Shown here in pieces: positions 55,819-64,000 of a DNA stretch of 64,000 bases. The stretch comes from Polytrichum commune (Eukaryota; Streptophyta; Polytrichopsida; Polytrichales; Polytrichaceae): contig OX485809.1 in assembly GCA_950295325.1 (NCBI GenBank), positions 25,064,144 through 25,128,143 of the forward strand. Reading direction: 5' to 3'. The position numbers and the translations under genes are program-made. Within the stretch, counting starts at the first letter, position 1; every line of letters begins with the position of its first letter. Under the pieces are notes generated by a model. That model was not told the origin of the DNA and made no database searches. It worked only from the letters and a program-made list of their open reading frames with translations.

Positions 55819-56804
55819 TCTGCCCCCATATGCGACGCCCCTGTGGTCGATGGCCCTTCCCGTCCCCTCTCGCCACCTGCCTCCCCTTCCCGCGACGTCA
55901 CAGACTTCCAAATGCCATCCCTCTACCAGTTCTCGGCGGTCGACGCAGCCTCGGCCGTGGATTACTCCCGCGACGTCGGCATCGACGACGGCGTCGTCAA
56001 CAGCCCGCCCCCCGCACTTGTCGCCCGCGTCTACGCCCCGTCGCCCTCCCCCCTCTCCAAGGAGAAACGGACGCTCGTTCGTTTGGGGCACCTCTCGCCC
56101 TCTAAGGACGACGGCGTCGCTCGTCGCGGGCAGAGCCGGCGTCTCCGCATGGAAGGCCCCCGTTGCCACACCTCCCCCGCCGACTCCGTTCCTCCCCCCG
56201 CAACGTCCTCCGCCATCGTGGGCCCTCCACGCCTCGACTCCCCCCCGCCACTCACCAATACAATAGTTCCATCGGCTCCGGATGCTCCCGTCGACGCCCC
56301 CCTCGTTCCCACCGTTCCCCGCATGGACGTCCCCAAAGCCGAGGTGCCCTCCTCAACCCTAAACCCCTTTCCCGCTTTTGCTTCCCTTGTCTTCCGTTTG
56401 CGTGCCGTTCTCTTTACGAGCGCCCATCCCAAACCGCCCTCATTATTTTCCCCACTCCATTCCTATTCTTATCTTCCTATGACGTTGTTTCGCAGGTGGC
56501 TACCCGCTCGCTTGGTGCCCGGCCCTCCTCCACGTCCTCCTTGGATAGGCACACCCTCAAGGCCGCATCTTCCGAGTCCGATCGTTGTCTGGCCCTCCGG
56601 AGAAGCGCAAGACGTTCCCTTTCGCAAACACCCTCGCATTCTACTTATAATACCACCTCTTACAATTCGGGAGCGCGTCTTGAAACATGCAAGAACGACA
56701 CATATTCATGTCCAGGCAACACACAAGGATACAGTCGTGGGCTTGAGATTTTTAGAGCCATGGAGGCCGCCAAAAAAAAAGACTTAGCCGCAAAAAAAAA
56801 ATAG
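55819..56804 (+). CDS. Element A accessory gene (two exons, unknown function)
   Basis: Exon a is 55819-56343 and exon b 56496-56804. The intron of 152 bp begins GTGCCC and ends TTTCGCAG, both phase 0 and matched in element B. Conserved: MPSLYQFSAVDAASAVDYS with a following acidic segment, SSTSSLDRHTLKAAS-ESDRCLALRR and GYSRGLEIFRAMEA. It ends in a Lys-rich tail (AAKKKDLAAKKK). The 5' boundary is a likely acceptor (GATCATAG), so the first exon is not identified. The region is very C-rich, and other-frame readings (Pro/Arg-rich) are composition effects. Site ACGGACGCTCGTTCGT at 56067-56082 is a hybrid iteron in the coding part. Confidence 0.55.
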
Positions 56805-57156
56805 TGGGTCGGACTAGTGTGACTAGAAGCGTACTAGTGGGACGGACTCCCTAAATGGGCTTAGGTGTAGAACATATTTAAGTGCTTACTTTCTATGCTA
56901 TTGCAAGTTACTCAAGACATTGATGGTATTTCCATTATAATTGTATTTCAATCCCAATTAATTCATTCAACTTCCATTCATTCTTCGCATCTTCCCTTCC
57001 ATTCATAACGAGTTGTCATTTCATACGCAACTATTTTCATGTATGCCTCACATTTTTGTTCACTTCCATGCCTTTATGTATAATAATAGTAGCATACCAT
57101 TATACATATGGGATTTTTAGTCGTCATTACCGGTCCAATTTTGAAATGTGCATCCT

Positions 57157-57206
57157 TATATAGTCTCATAATCAACAAAAAGTCTCCAAATACCGAATAT
57201 AGTGTT
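57157..57206 (-). repeat. Right terminal inverted repeat of element A (phosphatase side)
   Basis: Ends CCGAATATAGTGTT. Its reverse complement matches the left end of element B for about 50 bp (AACACTATATTCG, GGAGACTTTTTGTT, GAGACTAT.TAAGGA), with a few changes. Confidence 0.88.
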
Positions 57207-57210
57207 CTAG
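57207..57210. repeat. Target duplication CTAG of element A (right)
   Basis: Matches 14704-14707. Confidence 0.8.
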
Positions 57211-57756
57211 ACTTTCCGCTTACCCAACTTTAGATATAATAATGTATGGGTCATTTTATCCAAGCTATGGTAATTCCAAACTTTGTATAATTTGTTTTCT
57301 ATTGATTTAAAAGTACCCTAAATTTTTTCTCACTTGGTTTAAAAAAATTCGACAATGACTTGATGTGGGTGGATGATGCTAAAACCATCACTTTAAGTAT
57401 TGTTTATATAATATTATAATCAACTAAAATATTCTAAAATTGACAAGGGATTCCAACCCAACAATCTTTTTCTTATCCGACTCCCATATACAAAAGTTAT
57501 AAGGGTTCAAAATTTTATTAGTAAGCATTGACCCAAAATCATCATGTGAGCTTGATGTTAAAGTGGGGGACATTCTCAACATCGAAATGTTCTTATTGTG
57601 CAAGATTTCAAGATGATGGTTTTGGATGTGGTAGTTGTTTAAAATGCTCTACCCTATTGGTTAATACATATTTATAGGAGCATGGAAGACAGATGAAAGG
57701 AATGAGGGTTTGAATCTATGAGATACCATCTAACCTGTGAATGGGGAGAACCAGCC
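57211..57756. other. Non-coding stretch between element A and the foldback element
   Basis: AT-rich, no gene or repeat recognised. Its first bases continue the sequence that lay next to CTAG before element A arrived. Confidence 0.5.
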
Positions 57757-57765
57757 GCTAATTAC
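57757..57765. repeat. 9-bp target duplication GCTAATTAC (left)
   Basis: Matches 59154-59162. The unoccupied relative near 61160 reads GCTAATTTC. Confidence 0.9.
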
Positions 57766-59153
57766 GGCTAGGGTGAACCAGCACCTACACTCGTACCTTC
57801 GGGGGATGAAGGCCTCGCGGATGACACTGAAAACGTCATCCTTCTTTATGGGAAAGCCACCCGACATTTTTTCTGCACCCGACCGAAAACTGTTGCCCGC
57901 CCGCCCGATTTCGAAAAAACTAGTGTACTTGCATTTTTGAAGGCTACTTGTTCACAAATCCCATATTGAGTGCACTTCATTTTCAAGGTCTCCAATCCAA
58001 TATATATGTTCACTTCCATTGAGTAAATAAGCAATTGACTAGATTTCATTTTCAAAGTGAAACCGTCAATAAAGCATGCAATTAACTTGGAAGTCAAAAA
58101 CATTACAAAATCCTCATTAATACTGAGGTTATAATTTTTGTCACTTACAATTGAAAGGCACCTTGTCATTCTAAAATGAAACTAAAATTCATGATTTTTT
58201 ATTTATTTTAATATTTTAATATAATATAGTTAATACTTTCTACTATCACAAAGTTTCCATATGCATTTAAACTAGTTAAGTAAGATTGAATGCAACTAAG
58301 TCTAATATATTTTGATTAATCCTAATTAAACCCAATTAAATCAGAAAATATGCTTACCAAATTAATTATGCCTAATTAATCATAAATTATATTTACTGGA
58401 GTTAATTCCATTTAAATCATGACTAATTCCATTAAGTACATTTTATAATTAATTAGGGTTAATTAATTTGGTACGCATATTTTCTGATTTAATTGGGCTT
58501 GAATACGATTCATTAGGATTAACCAGAAATTATTAGACTTAGTTGCATTCAATCTTACTTTACTAGTTTAAATGCGTATGAAAACTTTGTGATTGTAGAA
58601 GGTATTAACTATATAATATAATATTAAATAGTATACTATAGTATATACTATAGTATATACTATATTTAAAATATATTATACTAGAATACATTATATTATA
58701 TTAAAAATAAAATAAATAAATCATTAATTTTAGTTTCATTTTAGAATGACAAGATCCCTTTCAATTGTAAGTGACAAAAATTATAACCTCAGTATTAATG
58801 AGGATTTTGTAATGTTTTTGACTTCCAAGTTAATTGCATGCTTTATTGACAGTTTCACTTTGAAAATGAAATCCAGTCAATTGCTTATTTACTCAATGGA
58901 AGTGAACATATATATTGGATTGGAGACCTTGAAAATGAAGTGCACTCAATATGGGATTTGTGAACAAGTAGCCTTCAAAAATGCAAGTACACTAGTTTTT
59001 TCGAAATCGGGCGGGCGAGCGGGCAGCAGTTTTCGGTCGGGTGCAGAAAAAATGTCGGGGGGCTTTCCCATAAAGAAGGATGACGTTTTCAGTGTCATCC
59101 GCGAGGCCTTCATCCCCCGAAGGTACGAGTGTAGGTGCTGGTTCACCCTAGCC
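57766..59153. mobile_element. Mutator-like foldback element with long TIRs
   Basis: 1388 bp starting GGCTAGGGTGAACCAGC and ending with the inverse. The arms are about 600 bp each and nearly identical as reverse complements, leaving a short AT-rich centre (about 58375-58455). Nine-bp target duplications and long TIRs are typical of Mutator-like elements. The two mirror-image frames (57846-58169 minus, 58746-59168 plus) exist only because the arms repeat, and I recognise no transposase domain in them. Non-autonomous. Confidence 0.88.
58620..58690. repeat. TATACTATAGTA-type AT repeat in right arm
   Basis: Short TATAGTATATAC words present in the right arm but not the left, a local expansion after the arms diverged. 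Confidence 0.6.
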
Positions 59154-59162
59154 GCTAATTAC
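59154..59162. repeat. 9-bp target duplication GCTAATTAC (right)
   Basis: Matches 57757-57765. Confidence 0.9.
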
Positions 59163-59350
59163 AGCTGAATCGGTTCAGTTTGAGAAATAACTAAGTTAGT
59201 CTAAGTTCGAGACTTCAGGAAAATTACGGATCATTTTACAGGAATGTACGGAACGTACTTCAAATTTAATAAAGATCGATGTAACCGGTTGGACTTGGAA
59301 ACACTAGAATTTTGACCAATTATGCCCAAAAACCTCTCCGTACGTGGACA
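59163..59350 (+). repeat. LTR-like dispersed repeat, copy 1 (interrupted by foldback element)
   Basis: Together with 57741-57765 this matches 61144-61350: GGGGAGAACC, the GCTAATT(A/T)C site, GGTT.AGTTTGAGA, GGAAAATTA.GGATC.TTTT, GGTTGGACTTGGAAACAC and CTTGACCAATTATGC or similar. Such text is common in plant copia-type LTRs. A tRNA-Met-like primer site follows at 59449. Confidence 0.55.
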
Positions 59351-59448
59351 ATCAACTTTCCTCATGAAAGGCTCTTCAATTTAGATCTGATTATCAGCTA
59401 TGGCCCACACTATACATCATCAACCCACGTAATCAATCTTGTATCACT

Positions 59449-59461
59449 TGGTATCAAGAGC
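59449..59461 (+). other. Primer-binding-site-like motif (initiator Met tRNA type)
   Basis: TGGTATCAAGAGC is close to the TGGTATCAGAGC site used by many plant copia elements, and lies three bases after a CA that could end an LTR. It suggests 59163-59446 is the end of an old 5' LTR. No coding region remains after it. Confidence 0.45.
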
Positions 59462-61140
59462 TGTGTTCTAGGAAGTTGATCCCTTATTAAAAAACTATAA
59501 AGAGAGTCTATGATGAGCATGCTTAATTTGTTGCCGCATTAGTATATGATTCTGCTGTGTGCATTGGGGACTGAGCTAGCTACATTCAATTCCATTGCAC
59601 CTTTTTAGAACTTGCCATAAGTTAGTCTTTCAAAGCACCTCCCAAATCCCATCTCTGTCAGGAGCTTCGAGGTAGTACACATCAAAGATTTTGAATTGTT
59701 GATTACTAGTTATTAAGCTGTACACGTACACCACACAGATTTCCAAAGCCTGTAGCAAGTCCCTAAAATCATTGGTAAATAGTACCATTAAGTTTATTAA
59801 TTTCAAGTTACCAGGCGAGAAATTTTATTAAACATGAGGGATATGGGTGGTATCAAACAAAATGCCTTCATACACAAGGCTGAGAGGCTTATGTAACATT
59901 AATCTGGGAAGAAGTTAGGATCTACTGTTTGAATATACCATTATCTTGGGCTGATGAATTCAAACATAGGGTTTGACTGCACATCACTTATGCAGCCCAT
60001 TAAATCTTTATTGATTGAAGGAAACACTAAATTACATTGTTCACATTTGGGGGCTAGCACTGGTCTTACAGGTTTGGAGAAAATACTGGACTTGCACGAT
60101 GGGTTAACTATCCTTTTGCATGGCTAAGAAGGGCTGGTAGTGAGTCAACGTTCCTTCTCTTACTCATGATATATAGATAAGGGTCCTCTTCAATCAATAT
60201 AGTTGACGTACATGATGCCAAACTCAAACTTGCACCCCAAATTGGTTCGAATCCACCTTGGAGTTTTCATCTTAGCTTGGTTTTTTATGTACTTGCAAAA
60301 TCTATGGCCAGCTGTGGTTTTATGTTGGTGGGCTCCTCAAGTCCCAGAGTACAAATACAAGTTGGTCCTGCCCAATGCACTCAAGACATTGCTATGAAAC
60401 TACGCATTTTTGGCAATATAGTGGCTAGCCTATAGAACGTACTCCATTGGATCACATGTAGTCCACTAAAACCCGACCTTGCAGTCATGCATTCCAAATT
60501 ACTGGGTAGTAGCATGCAATGAGAGGGGAATATTATTGCATGACTTGGGGTTTGTGGCGTATGTGTAAACTCACCCATCTTGGATGAAGGGGTTTCTAGT
60601 AAGAGCGAGTCCTTTACGTGTTGGGTGCCGAACAATTCCACTAGGTGGTTTCTAAGTTTATTTCTAAGTCAAATCACCTAACAAAAGTCCTTCCTAGGTT
60701 AAATAAAAAGCTTTCATTACGTTTTCACCTCCGTAATGGATGAGTTTGCATAAACAAGACGCATGATGATTGTTTAGCTAGCACTCATATGCCGGTAGTG
60801 ACACCATTATTCCCTAACCATTATTCCATGCAAGCGTACATCTTGTTTGCCTATCAAATAAGCAAGTTGAGTTCACATGATAAAAGAAAGCTTAAGCTCT
60901 ATAAGTCACACTCATGTAGTTTTTCATGTATAGATAGATAGGTAGATAGATAGATAGAGTTTGGAGATGTTGAGCGATGATTGCATGGATAATCACCAGT
61001 CAACCCCCATTCAACCCACACCTAAAAGAGTCCACCATTGACAATAGTTTATTGAACACATAGTACCGGAATGGCCCGAACATTAATTCACATGCACCGG
61101 TGCAAAGGGCCGGTACGACACGGACTCGTGCTACGTAGCA
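59462..61140. other. Non-coding stretch, nothing recognised
   Basis: Probably internal or flanking remains of old LTR elements. The frame at 60203-60397 shows no recognisable domain. A short GATA repeat lies at about 60930-60957. Confidence 0.4.
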
Positions 61141-61143
61141 ATG

Positions 61144-61360
61144 GAAGGGGAGAACCGATTGCTAATTTCAGATGAACCGGTTGAGTTTGAGAGATGATGG
61201 GTTGAAGTTTAAGGCTCCGGGAAAATTATGGATCGTTTTGAAGGAATCTATAGAATATACCTCAAATGAACAAGGAACAACCAAAAGATCTCAATATGTA
61301 ACAGGTTGGACTTGGAAACACGAGGATCTTGACCAATTATGCTCCAGAATTTTCCTGGAC
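61144..61360 (+). repeat. LTR-like dispersed repeat, copy 2 (without the foldback insertion)
   Basis: Diverged copy of 57741-57765 plus 59163-59350. It lacks the 1388-bp foldback element and shows GCTAATTTC once where the other copy has GCTAATTAC twice. The frame 61172-61372 lies within this repeat and is not considered a gene. Confidence 0.6.
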
Positions 61361-64000
61361 ACTGTTACATAGTGGATATATATGTATATATATATAGAGA
61401 GAGGAAGAAAGACGGCATGTCAGGTGCTTTTAGGGGCTTATGTCTAGTCTCCGCACGCAGAGCAACAACCGTCCATACAAGAGTCTTCATTTGTTAGTGA
61501 TTCTTGATATATATAATAGTACGATATTGGTCGAGTAACCCTATTCAACCAGTGGCTTTTAGAATCTAACAAAGACTATAGTGACATGGCTCATGAGATC
61601 TTATATTGCACCACAATGAATTATTTGTTATTTCTTAATGCAATTTGGCCTTCTGTCTCAGAAATAAATGAATTCATAAATTGCTATCAACAAAGTTAAT
61701 ACTGAAGTAGCTTTATCACTTCAGCACTAATTAAGCTATTTTAAGAAAAATCAAAATGTTCGGAAATTGTATTTTAAGAATCTCAAATATTAATATGGAA
61801 ATATTAATATTTTCTTTAAATCCGGGATTGCTGAATCTAAAAATAAAAATAAAAATCTGTCTTCTCCTATAAATAGCCTAAGCGGTAAAGGTACTACAGT
61901 ATCCTTGGGTACTTACATGTTGAAATATGAAATGTGGGTCGCACTAAATCACCTGTGTATTGTAGTGGGGTTGTAGTGGACAACATTAATTTGCAAGGGG
62001 CATGGAGATGAGGTGGACCACAATGTGTGACTATGGTCCACTTGTCATTTAACATATTGCCATCAACAACTCTAACACCACTTCCATGATGTCACAAATT
62101 TTCATTAATTCCCCATTGAACCTTGCCAGTCTAAGATTTGGATTTGAGAATGTCCGCTCTTCTAAGTTGTGTGTTGAACACAATGAATTCGCAGTTGTAC
62201 AAGCAATTAAATTGTTTTTCTCCTTACCCCTTGTGCTTTAGTGGAATTCCAAATTGCTTTGAATGCTTTTAATTATTCTATTTTAATATGATGAACTTGA
62301 ATAATTTACTTCAACAATACTTACCTAGAATGAAATTTTAATTCCGAGGAACCTTGTGTATGAAATAGAAATTGCCACCCATGGCAATGTGCCCAAAATA
62401 AAGGCACCCATGTAGGCTCCATAGTGACACAATCAATCTATGTGATAGTTTTAAGAGAAAAAAAATCTTTGCTTATGACCTCTTATATAAAATAATGCAT
62501 CAACTCCAATCAAAACATTACTCAGTGTTCAGCTCTCATTTTGTGGGCCCTCGGAATATAACAGTTGAATGCTCGAAAAGTTGCGCATGGTGATTCATAT
62601 TCAGACTGAGCTCCCAACATCCCATTGTTATATTCTAACGGCCCACGTCGTTGAGTAATGTTATGATTTTGAAACTTGAGATAACAATCATTATGATTGG
62701 CAATTGCTAGCTAGAGGAGACAATTCCTAATCCAAATTAATGGCCAAAATGAGTCTGAAATTGTATGTGGAGTTGGAAGTGCCCACATAGGGCCACATAC
62801 CTTAGTAATCTGAATTTCAGAATTCATGAATGACTCCAAATCACTGTGGACCACACCAATTTCAAGATGTGGACAGTCCACAATTAATGTAGATTAGTGT
62901 TCTCCAATTGAAGCTGATGCTTTTAGGGCCCCAATCCCAATGTTTTTGTTGCCTTGCTATCTCAGGTCCCAGAGGACCTACCAATATACCTACAGAATCT
63001 TTCCGAATGCCTAGATTTTACTTTTTCTTGTAATTTTTGTATCCTGGGATGCTATAATAAGTGGCAACCGTGGTGATAAAGAATCAAGATGACACACAGA
63101 TAAGTCTGCAGTTCTTGTCTGAGATAATCAGTTCTCATGTATTGTGATCTATAAGATGGATCTTGTCTCCATGGACTCCAAGATGATGTATCTATCAGAT
63201 GTTATATATGTATGACATCTATGTCATAAAATATATGCATACGATGATGCACAAATTTGAAATTCATGAATCTGAACTTGCAATTGGAAAGACCACTGAT
63301 TAACCTCAAGAGTGATTCAACTTCTATATGATCCTCTGGCCTATCCAGATTGGTATTGATCCCAGCACCTGAAGGAAAATCCCAAGAATTGCAGCCATCT
63401 GCAGACTGAACTCAATCTATGTCACTTGCATTGCTGCACATTATAAGGAAACCGTGGCTGCTGAAGTGCCAGACGACAAATTTGAGTTGCTGCAGATTTG
63501 CTTCCAGACTCTAGTAGTGCAGACGAGTCACAATTTTCTTAATTCAATAACTTTGTCCCAACTTTGAGGTTGAGCTGAATCAGCAGTGATGCATCAAGCC
63601 CGAGCTGCAGCTTGGGATCCACCTTGAAGGTCACCGACCTGGAAGACAGAGCCTAGTAGCATGAACTAGTATTGTAGATGCCTGGATAGATAGACCACAT
63701 TATATACTACGTCCTCTAGCTCACTGCTTGGCTTTGCTGACTGCTTCTGCTGCCTGCATGGATGGTGTTGCGTCACTCGATCATGGTGCAGTACAACAGG
63801 TAATCTTACAGCTTGCAGATCAAGTTGACATTGCGGTGCAGTTGACTAAGTTGATGCAACGTTTCAACACCTTCATGTACTGTGGTTTTCGATAATTACT
63901 TAAAAACGTATTCTCGGATGGATCATTGTGTGAATCCACTGGAATTGGTATTGCATGCTGCCTGCAAGCTCATGTCTGTCCAAGAGAACATTATGTAAGT
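61361..64000. other. Non-coding stretch to window end, nothing recognised
   Basis: AT-rich with a short TATA/GA simple repeat at about 61378-61406. No supported gene, RNA or mobile element signature. A gene partly outside the window cannot be excluded. Confidence 0.4.

Larger units (their letters stand above)
14708..57206. mobile_element. Element A: giant TIR DNA transposon (interrupted)
   Basis: The left end reads AACACTATATTCGTTAAT from 14708. The right end is its inverted counterpart ending at 57206. The flanks are the 4-bp duplication CTAG (14704-14707 and 57207-57210). Inside are a minus-strand transposase-like gene next to the left end, a large divergent plus-strand gene and an accessory gene next to the right end. 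Two later insertions split it: a Ty3/gypsy element at 15636-24165 and sister element B at 36691-54018. Subtracting both insertions and one duplication copy each leaves about 16.6 kb, close to the 17.3 kb of B. All palindromic iterons unique to A carry the half-site ACGAACG. Confidence 0.88.

Noticed and set aside
55757-56266. Proline/arginine-rich alternative-frame proteins
   Set aside because: They are in other frames over the C-rich accessory gene of element A and have no counterpart in element B, whereas the chosen frame does.
57846-59168. Duplicated small gene in inverted orientation
   Set aside because: The two frames are the two arms of the foldback element. No start context, intron or domain supports a gene.
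60203-60397. Small Trp-rich protein frame
   Set aside because: Short, no domain, lies among LTR-like remnants, no sign of introns or conserved neighbours.
1-64000. tRNA, rRNA or organelle insertions
   Set aside because: I looked for tRNA-like cloverleaf words and rRNA-like segments and saw none convincing; a covariance-model scan would be needed to exclude them.

Overview
The window looks like gene-poor, repeat-rich nuclear DNA of a land plant. Supporting signs are TTTAGGG-type telomere-like tracts, short GT-AG introns, a Ty3/gypsy LTR element, a LINE fragment, a hAT remnant and a Mutator-like long-TIR element. I cannot name the species, and I found no convincing host gene: every coding region I can support belongs to a mobile element.

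The main content is two copies of one large DNA-transposon family, one nested in the other. Element A spans 14708-57206 (target duplication CTAG). Element B spans 36691-54018 (target duplication TAGT) and sits in inverted orientation inside an exon of A. Both have ends beginning AACACTATATTCG and the same gene plan. (1) A two-exon, roughly 980-1000-residue protein resembling DUF7869-type DDE transposases runs towards one end. (2) A divergently transcribed four-exon gene of about 1600 codons runs towards the other end; it combines a DGQH(S) ParB/DndB-like motif, a coiled coil and an FCP1-like HAD phosphatase domain. (3) A small two-exon accessory gene lies next to that second end. Without insertions A is about 16.6 kb; B is 17.3 kb. 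Exon phases match in both copies and the last exon is 768 nt in both.

Many short CG-rich palindromes occupy the leaders and introns of these genes. Element A carries the form ACGAACG-NN-CGTTCGT, element B the form ACGGACG-NN-CGTCCGT. Several lie in element-specific tandem arrays (158 bp in A; 95 bp and 135 bp in B). Paired with a ParB-like protein, this looks like an iteron or operator system that has diverged with its element. This is the candidate novel system of the window.

Layout: 1-14.7 kb, degenerate DNA with a 5'-truncated LINE (653-1254), a hAT-like pseudogene (about 3540-5110, minus), an imperfect hairpin (8926-9020) and low-complexity tracts. 14.7-57.2 kb, element A, broken by a very young Ty3/gypsy element (15636-24165, two LTR differences in 1516 bp) inside its transposase gene and by element B inside its second gene. 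57.8-59.2 kb, a Mutator-like foldback element with 9-bp duplications, inserted in a repeat whose unoccupied relative lies at about 61.1 kb. 59.2-64 kb, LTR-like remnants and otherwise featureless AT-rich DNA.

Decay: A's second gene has two premature stops. B's second gene has one stop and one frameshift. The transposase frame of B is open throughout, and that of A is open except for the LTR insertion.
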